A stretch of DNA of 9,424 nt from an uncultured Clostridia bacterium (GTDB lineage Bacteria; Bacillota; Clostridia; Saccharofermentanales; DTU023): positions 1 to 9,424 of the forward strand of contig CAKZWV010000067.1 in NCBI GenBank assembly GCA_937922005.1. The letters are read 5' to 3'. Position 1 is the first letter of the stretch, and the number at the start of each line of letters is the position of its first letter. A program made the translations under genes and the position numbers. The notes below the pieces were generated by a model that made no database searches, was not told where the DNA came from, and saw only the letters and a list, made by a program, of their open reading frames with translations. Shown piece after piece: positions 1 through 6,705 of the stretch.

Positions 1-1
1 T

Positions 2-181
2 CCCCATACCAAGCCAATGCTAACACCATTTGTAGGAAAGCAACTTGAGGTCTGCAAATCTTTCGACCTAGATGTTCCAGAAGGCTGCGCCCCGTCCTAT
101 CCAGTCAGACAGACCAGTAGGGGGAAACGTGGGCGGCCCAGAAAAAATCCTGTTATTCTTGATGCAGAATTAAGTTCCTAG
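2..181 (+). CDS. C-terminal end of an unrecognised protein with AT-hook-like tail (5' end outside window)
   Basis: An open frame enters from the left edge and runs 59 codons to a TAG at 179-181. I do not recognise the family. The visible part is hydrophilic; residues 40-49 of the fragment (RGKRGRPRKN) form a basic, proline-containing stretch with the GRPRK core of an AT-hook, often seen in DNA-binding proteins and in the tails of some transposases. Only the C-terminus is present, so a transposase or regulator tail is a guess. No SD or start lies in the window, and a chance open frame cannot be excluded at this length. Confidence 0.3.
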   Translation, partial: PHTKPMLTPFVGKQLEVCKSFDLDVPEGCAPSYPVRQTSRGKRGRPRKNPVILDAELSS

Positions 182-247
182 TACAAACCGGCGCAAAAGT
201 CAGAAAGACCAGGTCACAGACAATTAATGCCTGAGAATTGAGATAAT

Positions 248-463
248 TTAATGTTTAAAACCTCTTAGCATAAAGTAAGTCAACCACTCTATTCCCAATA
301 AACCAAGATAAAAAATACTCCATATAGCAAAACTAATCAGCTTTACTTCTAACGTCTGTACAGTACCATGTCCGTCTACTGTTCTAATGAACAAGAAAAC
401 ACTAGACAATAAGAAAATCACGAGTTGAATGATTTGAAAAGTTTTCCAGCTTTTGCTTACCAT
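248..463 (-). CDS. Small membrane protein, DUF3923 family
   Basis: A 71-residue protein with two hydrophobic segments, about residues 11-27 and 44-66, separated by a short polar loop. The loop (RTVDGHGTVQT) followed by EVKLISFAIW matches what I recall of DUF3923, a family of about 70-80 residue two-helix membrane proteins in staphylococci, enterococci and lactobacilli. Function is unknown. The ATG at 461-463 is well supported: AAGGAGGG (470-477) sits six bases upstream, and there is a possible promoter further upstream. It is last of four minus-strand genes but is probably transcribed on its own, since 132 bp with hairpin potential separate it from the broken Nudix gene. Family assignment is from remembered motif similarity. 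Confidence 0.75.
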   Translation of the reverse strand: MVSKSWKTFQIIQLVIFLLSSVFLFIRTVDGHGTVQTLEVKLISFAIWSIFYLGLLGIEWLTYFMLRGFKH

Positions 464-484
464 ATTGTTCCCTCCTTGTTTAAA

Positions 485-512
485 ATATTACTTATCTGTT
501 GATTGAGCGCAA
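485..512 (-). promoter_or_regulatory. Possible sigma-A promoter for the DUF3923 gene
   Basis: On the minus strand TTGCGC (507-512) and TAATAT (485-490) are 16 bp apart, and the SD follows within 10 bases of the -10. Each hexamer is only a moderate match to consensus. The -35 falls inside a small palindrome (GATTG-AGCG-CAATC, 501-514). The very short leader this implies makes the call tentative. Confidence 0.3.
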
Positions 513-526
513 TCTTACCATCAAGC

Positions 527-556
527 GCCGCTATTTCGCTGCATTAATGAAGCGGC
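527..556 (-). other. Inverted repeat between the Nudix remnant and the DUF3923 gene
   Basis: GCCGCT (527-532) and AGCGGC (551-556) are perfect 6-bp arms around an 18-nt loop that can itself pair CGCT with AGCG. In minus-strand RNA it lies just past the end of the Nudix remnant, where a terminator would be expected, but no U-run follows. It could be a weak or factor-dependent 3' end structure. Confidence 0.3.
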
Positions 557-595
557 CAGTTCACAACATACGCTCTCATTCCCTAAATTTCCATC

Positions 596-1045
596 TTACT
601 TGATCGATACGGTCCAGGTATCTCCGTCAACAAGGTACTGAAATTCCGTCAGCGATGGATCATTTATAACGCGGATCAAATGCTCGAAATCATCGACAGT
701 ATCGATCTCCGACAGGCGAGTGTTTTCCACCCATTCCATCTGACTCTCCTCCGATGAAGTGAGGGTTCCGCTATATTCCGTAGCGTTAAACAGAAAAACA
801 ACATAGCGGCCCTCTTTGATGGGGAATTGCTTCACGCCTACGAGACGAGGATTCTTGACATCTAGTCCGGTCTCTTCCTTCATTTAACGGATGACCGCAT
901 CAACGAAAGATTCTCCTGCTTCCACGTGACCCCCTGGGAGTGTATATCCTTTCCAGTCATTTTTGATTCGATTCTGAAGAAGCATTCTATCTCCATCTGT
1001 GATGAGACATAATACCGTTAATTCGACATTTTCTGTTCGGCTCAT
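596..1045 (-). pseudogene. MutT/Nudix hydrolase broken by an in-frame TAA in the Nudix box
   Basis: Nudix enzymes hydrolyse nucleoside diphosphates linked to another moiety, such as oxidised dNTPs. Reading from ATG 1043-1045, the protein is open for 53 codons, meets TAA at 884-886, and continues in the same frame for 95 codons to a stop at 596-598. Joined, it is a normal-length 149-residue Nudix protein. The Nudix box GX5EX7REUXEEXGU is intact around the stop: GGHVEAGE, seven residues, R, stop, MKEETGL. The stop replaces exactly the Glu of the REU element, so one base (GAA to TAA) explains it. The downstream piece has an ATG at 881-883 but no SD and lacks half the fold, so it is unlikely to be active alone. 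A sequencing error is the main alternative. The SD before ATG 1045 is weak (GGGAA). Confidence 0.85.
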
Positions 1046-1137
1046 GCTATTTCCCAACTTTCTGGATATTCCTAAGTATTACATTCTTCGATATCATTTC
1101 AATTACGCTTCGCCCCAATCAGCGTCGCATTATATGG

Positions 1138-1770
1138 TCACAAATCCGTAGGAGAGGTTCCGATTTGGATAACCCCAGCACAGGAGGATAATTTGGTAAA
1201 GGAAAGCGATGGAAAATAAGTTTTCCATTCATCCATTACAAAGTAGATCTCATCGTTGTCCCAGCTTCGACCAGCCTTCTTTTTGCAGGCTTCCAAAGCC
1301 GTTTGGCTTTCAAAGGCGATATCTCCGATGAGGATCTGCCCGTTTTCCTTTAGCTGATCCAACAAGGAAGTAAGCAAATCCTTCTTTTGCTCGTCTGTTA
1401 AATGATGCAAAGCGTAGCTGGCAACAATATAATCATAGCGCTGATCTTGGAGAGGCTGAACTAAACCCTGCGTCAGATCTTCCTGGTACAGATGGGCCTT
1501 GGGCATTTTGCGTGCTGCCAAGTCAATCATCTTAGATGAAAAATCTTGGCCATAGATCTTACATCCGCTCTCATAGAGTCTAGTCGTTAAAATACCGGTG
1601 CCAAATCCAAGATCTAAGACCGTTGCGCTGGGCGTGTGCAGGATGATCTGATAAATATAATCCAGCACTTTGTTATAGCCAGCGAAGGGATAGGAATTGG
1701 CCTCATCGGATGCATCGACGTCATCGTCATAATCCTCAGCCCAGCGATCAAAGCCCTTGCTATTTAACAT
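1138..1770 (-). CDS. Class I SAM-dependent methyltransferase (YrrT-like)
   Basis: A 210-residue Rossmann-fold methyltransferase. Motif I, VLDLGFGTG, is at residues 51-59; the acidic residue expected to bind the SAM ribose is D76 in GQDFS; the post-motif strand YDYIVASYALHHL is at 112-124. The N-terminal FDRWAEDYDDDV and C-terminal SSCAGVIQI segments are typical of putative AdoMet methyltransferases like Bacillus YrrT, which sits in a methionine-to-cysteine recycling operon. The substrate is unknown; small-molecule methylation is more likely than protein or RNA. The ATG is supported by GGGGAGG five bases upstream. It follows the cysteine desulfidase on the same strand with a 60-bp gap and no visible terminator, so co-transcription is likely and fits a sulfur-metabolism link. 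The exact family name rests on remembered motifs. Confidence 0.8.
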   Translation of the reverse strand: MLNSKGFDRWAEDYDDDVDASDEANSYPFAGYNKVLDYIYQIILHTPSATVLDLGFGTGILTTRLYESGCKIYGQDFSSKMIDLAARKMPKAHLYQEDLTQGLVQPLQDQRYDYIVASYALHHLTDEQKKDLLTSLLDQLKENGQILIGDIAFESQTALEACKKKAGRSWDNDEIYFVMDEWKTYFPSLSFTKLSSCAGVIQIGTSPTDL

Positions 1771-1830
1771 AAGGTCCTCCCCAAGAGTGTTATTTTTCCG
1801 TCGTAACTGCTAAGGCATACTGCAACCGTG

Positions 1831-3099
1831 CTATTGCTGGATCATTTGTTGCAAAATCTGCTCATCGGTGCTTTGCATGCCTTCGCGAGCGACTTGGCCT
1901 ATGGCAGCAATGGTGTGGTCGAGGTCTTTACCGACGAGCCCGTCCCCGTAGACGAAGGAGCGGCCTTCTTTGGCCTGATCGTAAGCGGCGTAGGCGGTGT
2001 GAAGGGCCGTGGCGATCTTGGCGGCGCAGGAGGGTTTGGCACCGTCACAGAGCATGCCCCCGGTGGTCACCAGGGAGTTAGAAATGGTCTCGCTTACGAC
2101 CTCTTTGGGTTGCTTTTCCAAGAAGGCGATGCCCCCCAAGGCGGCAGAGGCGGCACTGACAGCACCACAGAAGGCCGAGAGGCAGCCGATGTGGGCTTTG
2201 ATGTAGGAGGCGATGAGGTTGGCAAAGATCAGAGCCCGATCGAGCTCTTCCTGGGAAGCCCCATTTTTCCGGGCCCGTTCAATGATGGGCAGGGACACCG
2301 TCATCCCCTGGTTTCCGCTGCCGGAATTGATCACCACCGGCATCTCGCAGCCGCTCATCCGAGCATCCGATCCTGCAGCAGCATGGGCAATTTCCATGCC
2401 GATCTGGTCGTCCGCCTTCTTGGCTCGCTCGTACAGGGAGCGACCAATCTGGGCACCCCAAGGATTGGTTAAACCTTCCTTGGCGATGGCTTCATTGTAT
2501 TCGATTTCCCGGTGGAGGATGGGTAGGAGGGGAGTAATATCGCCGTTACTAGCAAATTCGTAGATTTTCGTAAAAGAGAAGTCGCATTCTACGTCAACAC
2601 ACTCTTCGGCAGGGCTATCCAGGACAAGGGTCTCATCTTGCTCAATTCGCACGATAGACGTGTGGTGATTTTGGATAACAACCCGGGACCGGTGGGTTTT
2701 GCCATCTGGTCCGACAGCTTCCATCGTGGTGTCGATATAAAGACCCGTGTAGCCCTTAGCATGTTCCACCGTGCAAATTCTTTCCGCCTCCAAGCTCTTC
2801 GCCCGTTCAATATCAGCCTCCTGGACGTCGGTCAGAACTTCCAGCTTTTTCTCCGGATTACCAGCGATCGCTCCTAAAATTGAGCTAATAGCAATTCCCT
2901 TCAGTCCTCCCGAGTGTGGCACGATCACGGATTTTGCATTCTTGATCATGTTGCCCGAGCACCGCACCAGAATCTTGCTGGGATCGGCGGGCAAATATTT
3001 GCGCCCAGTTGCTGCGGCATAGGCCAGAGCGATGGGCTCCGTACAGCCCAAAGCAGCGAGCATGGCCTCCTGTAAAAAAACTACATATTGGTGATCCAT
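1831..3099 (-). CDS. L-cysteine desulfidase, UPF0597/CdsB (CyuA/YhaM) family
   Basis: Predicted cytoplasmic iron-sulfur lyase converting L-cysteine to pyruvate, ammonia and sulfide; some relatives are annotated only as UPF0597 or as serine dehydratase alpha-like. The 422-residue length is normal for the family. Diagnostic segments are ALGCTEP (17-22), CSGNMIKNAKSV (47-58), HSGGLKG (62-68), MSGCEMPVVINSGSGNQGM (248-266), HIGCLSAFCG (303-312) and GGMLCDGAKPSC (347-358). The likely 4Fe-4S ligands are C19, C311 and C351: the 40-residue spacing of the last two equals that of the cluster cysteines I recall for the Methanocaldococcus enzyme. Start ATG 3097-3099 has TAGGAGGG five bases upstream. It is the first gene of its unit, with its own promoter and a structured leader, and is followed by the methyltransferase. 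Dense open frames on the opposite strand reflect its codon use and are not genes. Confidence 0.9.
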   Translation of the reverse strand: MDHQYVVFLQEAMLAALGCTEPIALAYAAATGRKYLPADPSKILVRCSGNMIKNAKSVIVPHSGGLKGIAISSILGAIAGNPEKKLEVLTDVQEADIERAKSLEAERICTVEHAKGYTGLYIDTTMEAVGPDGKTHRSRVVIQNHHTSIVRIEQDETLVLDSPAEECVDVECDFSFTKIYEFASNGDITPLLPILHREIEYNEAIAKEGLTNPWGAQIGRSLYERAKKADDQIGMEIAHAAAGSDARMSGCEMPVVINSGSGNQGMTVSLPIIERARKNGASQEELDRALIFANLIASYIKAHIGCLSAFCGAVSAASAALGGIAFLEKQPKEVVSETISNSLVTTGGMLCDGAKPSCAAKIATALHTAYAAYDQAKEGRSFVYGDGLVGKDLDHTIAAIGQVAREGMQSTDEQILQQMIQQ

Positions 3100-3152
3100 A
3101 ATACCCTCCTACAAAGGAATTTGAGCCGAAATCCTACAAATATTCCCGCTCT

Positions 3153-3203
3153 CCTAAGCGTTTTGCTTCTGTGGCTTCACATGCCTTCAGGTTCTTGCTT
3201 AGG
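3153..3203 (-). promoter_or_regulatory. Leader hairpin of the cysteine desulfidase mRNA
   Basis: Within the predicted 5' UTR, CCTAAGC (3197-3203 read on the minus strand) pairs perfectly with GCTTAGG (3153-3159) across a 37-nt loop, which has its own small GGC/GCC hairpin (3173-3185). A competing pairing exists: GAGCC at the leader start can pair with GGCTC about 30 bases before the SD. Two mutually exclusive pairings suggest attenuation or translational control. I do not see the conserved motifs of a T-box, SAM box or other known cysteine-related riboswitch. There is no coding capacity. Confidence 0.4.
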
Positions 3204-3210
3204 CTCCTCT

Positions 3211-3239
3211 ATTGTAGCTAAATTCACTTAGGATCGCAA
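3211..3239 (-). promoter_or_regulatory. Sigma-A promoter for the cysteine desulfidase gene
   Basis: On the minus strand the -35 is TTGCGA (3234-3239) and the -10 is TACAAT (3211-3216), with the ideal 17-bp spacer; the -10 matches consensus at five of six positions. Transcription would start near 3204, giving a leader of roughly 105 nt that contains the inverted repeats. The -35 overlaps the U-run of the weak terminator of the upstream ABC operon, so the two units are packed end to end. Confidence 0.6.
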
Positions 3240-3260
3240 AAAAGAATAGAGTAATTATTC
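3238..3260 (-). terminator. Weak intrinsic terminator after the ABC transporter operon
   Basis: Minus-strand GAATA (3256-3260) and TATTC (3244-3248) can pair around a 7-nt loop, followed directly by six T residues (3238-3243). The stem is short and AT-rich and includes the stop codon of the ATPase gene, so termination would be inefficient and some read-through into the desulfidase unit is possible. Confidence 0.4.
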
Positions 3261-4118
3261 CTCACGCACCTCCAGAGGGAGGATGACCGGGTAGTTTTTG
3301 TTGTGGCTGTGGATTTCGGAGAGGAGGGCGTCGACGCCAAAGATCTTTTGCATGTTTTCTTGGGTTAAAAGCTGCTGGATGGGACCATAGAGGTGGATGG
3401 GCTGGCGTCCCATGTTGGAATCTTCAAGCTGAGGGATCTGCTTCCCTATAGTGGGTCCGGTGATCCTAGCTCTCTGGCGTCCCAAGAGGAGGCCCTGGTC
3501 GGCGATGCGGAGGGCGTAGTTGGGATGATGGGTGTTGTAAATAATCCCGAGACTTTGCTCGTGGGCCAGCTGGTGGAGGAGTTGGACGATTTTAAGCTGG
3601 TTTTTAAAGTCAAGGCCGGCTTCAGGCTCGTCTAAGAGGAGGTAGTCGGGTTCGGCGACTAGGCCCCGGGCGATGATAATCATCTGTAATTCTCCTCCGC
3701 TCATCGTTGAGCACAATTGATTTTGCAGGTGGGCGATGCCCAAGGACTCCATGGTCTCTTTGGCCTTTTGATATTCCCTGGGACCGGGCCGGGACCAAGG
3801 GCCAAGGGTGTTGGCCGCTCCCAGGACGACCATTTCAAGGCCCGTGTCATCAAAGCGAAAAGAACGTTTTTGCGGGATATAGCCGATTTGAGCCCAGCGC
3901 TTTTTAGGGGGAAGGTCGCGGATAGGCTGGTCATCCAAGTAAGAAGCGCCGGAGGTCCAGGGCAAAAGACCAACGATACACTTGAGGAGGGTGGATTTGC
4001 CCACGCCGTTAGGGCCTAAAATCGCCAAAATACTCCCCCGAGGCAAGACAAAAGAAAGGTCTTGGAAGAGGGGAGTATTTGTGGCATAGGCAAAAGAAGC
4101 TTGTTTTACCTGTATCAT
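3255..4118 (-). CDS. ABC transporter ATP-binding protein, FecE/BtuD type
   Basis: The ATPase that powers the importer encoded with the two genes upstream, acting as a dimer on the inner face of the membrane. In 287 residues it has Walker A GPNGVGKS (35-42), Q-loop Q83, ABC signature MSGGE (139-143, a slight variant of LSGGQ), Walker B YLLLDE (159-164), D-loop AGLD (167-170) and the switch histidine in NTHHPN (H197). The C-terminal extension (about 240-287, with LTQENMQKIFGV near 251-262) is normal for iron-complex and cobalamin transporters. The ATG overlaps the permease stop as ATGA (4115-4118), so it is translationally coupled; only a distant AAGGAT is seen upstream. All catalytic motifs are intact. 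The substrate cannot be read from this subunit. Confidence 0.92.
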   Translation of the reverse strand: MIQVKQASFAYATNTPLFQDLSFVLPRGSILAILGPNGVGKSTLLKCIVGLLPWTSGASYLDDQPIRDLPPKKRWAQIGYIPQKRSFRFDDTGLEMVVLGAANTLGPWSRPGPREYQKAKETMESLGIAHLQNQLCSTMSGGELQMIIIARGLVAEPDYLLLDEPEAGLDFKNQLKIVQLLHQLAHEQSLGIIYNTHHPNYALRIADQGLLLGRQRARITGPTIGKQIPQLEDSNMGRQPIHLYGPIQQLLTQENMQKIFGVDALLSEIHSHNKNYPVILPLEVREE

Positions 4119-5146
4119 GAAGCAAATGATCCTTGCGATTGACGAATGAGGGTCATAAAAATGGGGGCCCCCAGGAGGGCGGTCAGGATGGAGACGGGGA
4201 GTTCCATGACGGAAAGGGTCCGGGAGAGGGCTTCGATGAGGACCATCAAGGCGGCCCCCAGGGAGAGGCCCACGGGTAGAGTGTAGACATTATTGGAACC
4301 CACGAGCATTCTGGCCATATGGGGGATAATGAGGCTGATCCAGCCAATTTGCCCACAGAGGGAAACGGAGGCGGCCGTGATGAAGGTGGAAGCGAGAATG
4401 AGGATCAGCCGGGTCTGACGGACCTTAAGGCCCATACTGGCAGCCTCTTCTTCCGATAGGGAAAGAAGATTCAAGGGAAAAACCAGGAGGCAGATCAGGC
4501 CGATGCCGACCAGGACTAAGGGACAGGCTAGGAGTAAATTCTGGTAAGAAGCCCTGGCAAAGGATCCCATGAGCCAATAAGTGATGGCGGGGAGTTTGTC
4601 ACTGGGGTCGGCGGTGTATTTGAGGAGGGCGAGTAAGGCATTGGCTAAGGACGACATCACAAGCCCAGATAGGACCAACATAATGATGGAGGTCTGGGAG
4701 GCTTTCGTAGCTAGGCGGATGGTGAGACTTACTGCCACCAACCCAGCAATTAAAGCCAGGGCCTGCAGGCCTAAACTAGGCCATGAAAGGAGGATCCCGA
4801 TGACGGCCCCTAGACTTGCGGCTGAACTCACCCCTAGAATATCGGGAGTGGCCAAAGGATTGGCAAAGATCGCCTGAAAGGCCAGCCCTGCCGCCGTTAG
4901 TCCAGCTCCCACCAGCCAAGCGGTCAAAATCCTAGGCAAGCGTATCTGGAACAAAACGGTCTGAACCATGGGGTCCACCGGATCTCCTTGAAGCACCGAC
5001 AGGACACATTGGACCACATCTTTGGGTGAAAGAAAGATCCTTCCCAAACACAAGGCTAAGAAGCCAGCAAGCAAGGGGAGGGCGACAAGGAGGGGATAAA
5101 CCCAGGCTTTGAATCTGCCGTCTTTGACCAAATAGCCCTTGATCAT
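4115..5146 (-). CDS. FecCD-family ABC transporter permease
   Basis: A 343-residue very hydrophobic protein with the family's usual length and about ten predicted membrane helices, which forms the homodimeric channel of iron-siderophore, haem, cobalamin or molybdate type II importers. Family marks: RLPR (69-72) before the second helix, GLAFQAIFANPLATPDILG (87-105), WLMGSF (191-196), the cytoplasmic coupling region SEEEAASMGLKV (231-242), IPHMAR (274-279) and the C-terminal ELPVSILTALLGAPIF (315-330). The start ATG is inside the stop of the receptor gene (ATGA, 5143-5146). No SD is seen, so translation probably depends on re-initiation after the receptor. Its own stop overlaps the ATPase start in the same way. 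Confidence 0.93.
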   Translation of the reverse strand: MIKGYLVKDGRFKAWVYPLLVALPLLAGFLALCLGRIFLSPKDVVQCVLSVLQGDPVDPMVQTVLFQIRLPRILTAWLVGAGLTAAGLAFQAIFANPLATPDILGVSSAASLGAVIGILLSWPSLGLQALALIAGLVAVSLTIRLATKASQTSIIMLVLSGLVMSSLANALLALLKYTADPSDKLPAITYWLMGSFARASYQNLLLACPLVLVGIGLICLLVFPLNLLSLSEEEAASMGLKVRQTRLILILASTFITAASVSLCGQIGWISLIIPHMARMLVGSNNVYTLPVGLSLGAALMVLIEALSRTLSVMELPVSILTALLGAPIFMTLIRQSQGSFAS

Positions 5147-6555
5147 AGGTCTAGGAGGTCTTTTACCTGGTCGTCAGTCAAAGTGTAATTATACCAAGTT
5201 TTGTAGTAGTCCTGGATGATTTGTTGCAGATCATAATCTTGGAATTGTTCGGGGTAGGTTTCTTTCGCCAACCAAGCTAGGACCAGGGGGGCGTCGGGAT
5301 TCGGGGTTAACCAATTCCACATCCCCAGCTTCGAGTTGAAGACCCGTTTGTTGTCCCTGGCTTGGAGGGGAGAAAAATCGAAGCCTTCGACGCTATTGTC
5401 GAGGACGTCTTTCGTAGTGATATCGAGGAGGCCTGGGCCGTCCAGGTAGAGGATCTCAGGATTCCAAAGATACATCTGTTCTTTCGTGACTTTGGCATAT
5501 CCCTTCGTTTCACCAGCTACATTCTTAACGCCCAGGCGTTTCAGCCAAAAGTCTCCAAATGTTCCCTTACCAGCGACGATGGGGGTTCCTTCCGCATATT
5601 TCCAAAGAATTAGCCCGCTGGGACGCTGGTCTTCTGGGACGCTCGCAATGCGTTTTTCCACATCGTCTACGATTTTTTGCCCAGCTTCTAAGAAGGGGTC
5701 CATTTTTCCTTCTTCTCCAAAGATTTGCTCGAGGAGTTTCAGCCACTGACCGTTCCGGTCGATGGGGTCAGCTGGGCCCAGGTTACCGATGGTGGCAAAG
5801 CCCACACAGGGGACGCCGGTCTTAGCGAGGACTTCATAGCGCTCCTGATTTTTGGCGTTGTAGATGATCACGTCGGGCTTGGCTTTCAGGATTTCTTCGG
5901 CATTGAGGTCGGATTGGGCCTGGACCGTGGTGGTTGCATCTAAGAGTTCAGGAGCGATGTCTTTGAGGACGGTTTTCTGGATGACCTGTTTTAAAGATCC
6001 TGCATAGCCAACCAGGTAGGGGGCCTTGCCATGGTGGTAGGCCATGTAGGTCGAGAGGATGGGGACTTGGTCGATTACGATACGTTCAACTTTGGCGGGT
6101 AGTTCGACTTCATGGCCCGCATGGTCGGTGATGGTCCTTGTCTTTTTATCGGTGGAAGCTTGGTCCTGGCTCTGGGATTCTTTGGCGTCGGAAGCATCTG
6201 TTGTTTCGCTTGCCTCGCTGGATTCGCTGGCCTCACTGGAGGAGGCCGTCTCCGCAGTCTCGTTGGAGGACTTTGTCTCGGAGCTTGCGGGGGCCTCCGA
6301 AGTTTCGGCAGATTCGCCCTTGTTTCCGGAAGTCTGTGTATCGGAGGCTTGGACGGATGCTTCAGCTTGCTTGGTTGCGGAGCTTGTGGCGTTAGATGGT
6401 TTGGCTTGCTGACAGGCCCCCAAAGCCAGCAAGCTGGCTAGGCAGAGGCTTAATATCATAGCCTGGAAGCCAGGACGGTTGGCCTTGATCAAAATGCTCC
6501 TATTTTTATTGGATTTTTCCAATATGGGATACGTATTACTGATAGCTTTTTTCAT
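5143..6555 (-). CDS. ABC transporter substrate-binding lipoprotein, iron-complex/MolA-like (PeriBP_2)
   Basis: Receptor that captures the ligand outside the cell and delivers it to the FecCD permease. At 470 residues it is about 100 longer than usual. Residues 32-47 are the hydrophobic core and LGAC (45-48) the lipobox, so C48 should be lipidated; the 31-residue stretch before the core is unusually long. Residues 52-138 are a low-complexity Ser/Thr/Glu/Ala linker, likely spanning the wall. The binding domain starts at TITDHAGHEVELP (141-153) and includes NAEEILKAKPDVIIY and the C-terminal LVLAWLAKETYPEQF followed by DYYKTWYNYTL. This ending resembles what I recall of Haemophilus MolA as well as many iron-complex receptors, so the ligand could be a ferric chelate, haem or molybdate/tungstate. 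ATG 6553-6555 has AAAGGAG seven bases upstream and is preceded by a repeated leader with mini-ORFs. Confidence 0.88.
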   Translation of the reverse strand: MKKAISNTYPILEKSNKNRSILIKANRPGFQAMILSLCLASLLALGACQQAKPSNATSSATKQAEASVQASDTQTSGNKGESAETSEAPASSETKSSNETAETASSSEASESSEASETTDASDAKESQSQDQASTDKKTRTITDHAGHEVELPAKVERIVIDQVPILSTYMAYHHGKAPYLVGYAGSLKQVIQKTVLKDIAPELLDATTTVQAQSDLNAEEILKAKPDVIIYNAKNQERYEVLAKTGVPCVGFATIGNLGPADPIDRNGQWLKLLEQIFGEEGKMDPFLEAGQKIVDDVEKRIASVPEDQRPSGLILWKYAEGTPIVAGKGTFGDFWLKRLGVKNVAGETKGYAKVTKEQMYLWNPEILYLDGPGLLDITTKDVLDNSVEGFDFSPLQARDNKRVFNSKLGMWNWLTPNPDAPLVLAWLAKETYPEQFQDYDLQQIIQDYYKTWYNYTLTDDQVKDLLDL

Positions 6556-6567
6556 TCATTAACTCCT

Positions 6568-6588
6568 TTAGGAACTGAAAACGGCCAT
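6568..6588 (-). CDS. Candidate leader mini-ORF 2 (6 codons), stop overlapping the receptor SD
   Basis: ATG at 6586-6588 reads MAVFSS then TAA. AAAGGA (6598-6603) is nine bases upstream. Its stop codon (6568-6570) overlaps the receptor gene's SD AAAGGAG (6563-6569), an arrangement that would couple translation of this mini-ORF to that of the receptor, positively by re-initiation or negatively by occlusion. Evidence is positional only. Confidence 0.4.
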   Translation of the reverse strand: MAVFSS

Positions 6589-6611
6589 ATGAGTAATTCC
6601 TTTAGGTCAGT

Positions 6612-6629
6612 TCAAATGGCGATATCCAT
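6612..6629 (-). CDS. Candidate leader mini-ORF 1 (5 codons)
   Basis: ATG at 6627-6629 reads MDIAI then TGA. AAGGA (6638-6642) lies eight bases upstream, a good initiation spacing. The stop is nine bases before the SD of the second mini-ORF, so ribosomes could re-initiate. It is inside the tandem repeat, so it may be a by-product of duplication. No conservation data are available. Confidence 0.35.
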   Translation of the reverse strand: MDIAI

Positions 6630-6705
6630 CTGAGCGATCCTTATAGGTCAGTGCCAATGGCGGTGGCCTACAAAGATTGCTTAGGGTGGATCAGTTCCCT
6701 TCGAC

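Larger units (their letters stand above)
6561..6697 (-). repeat. Tandem repeated leader of the ABC receptor gene (about 3.5 units)
   Basis: Read on the minus strand, units of about 36-43 nt share the start GAACTGACC(T), a TAAAGGA-like SD, a spacer ending CTCA(G/T)ATGG, and a CGCCATT-type end. The CCTAAAGG core lies at 6565-6572, 6599-6606 and 6639-6647, with a decayed copy near 6680-6687, giving steps of 34, 40 and about 41 bp. The outermost unit has lost its SD and ATG; the two middle ones keep both; the last supplies the SD of the receptor gene. No protein-coding frame crosses the array. Confidence 0.75.

Noticed and set aside
596..883. Stand-alone 95-residue gene from the downstream half of the Nudix frame
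   Set aside because: Its ATG has no SD and the product lacks the first half of the Nudix box; the in-frame upstream half shows it is the 3' part of a broken gene.
1828..2563. Long plus-strand open frames opposite the cysteine desulfidase gene
   Set aside because: They lie wholly over a strongly recognised minus-strand gene, have no SD, and are low-complexity Gly/Ala-rich; they are shadows of its codon use.
3100..3204. T-box or SAM riboswitch before the cysteine desulfidase gene
   Set aside because: I could not find the T-box AGGGUGGNACC sequence, a terminator alternative, or SAM-box core motifs; only generic inverted repeats are visible.
6059..6441. Plus-strand open frames of 85-117 codons
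   Set aside because: They are the antisense of the Ser/Thr/Glu-rich linker of the receptor lipoprotein; repetitive codons remove stops on the other strand. No SD or family match.
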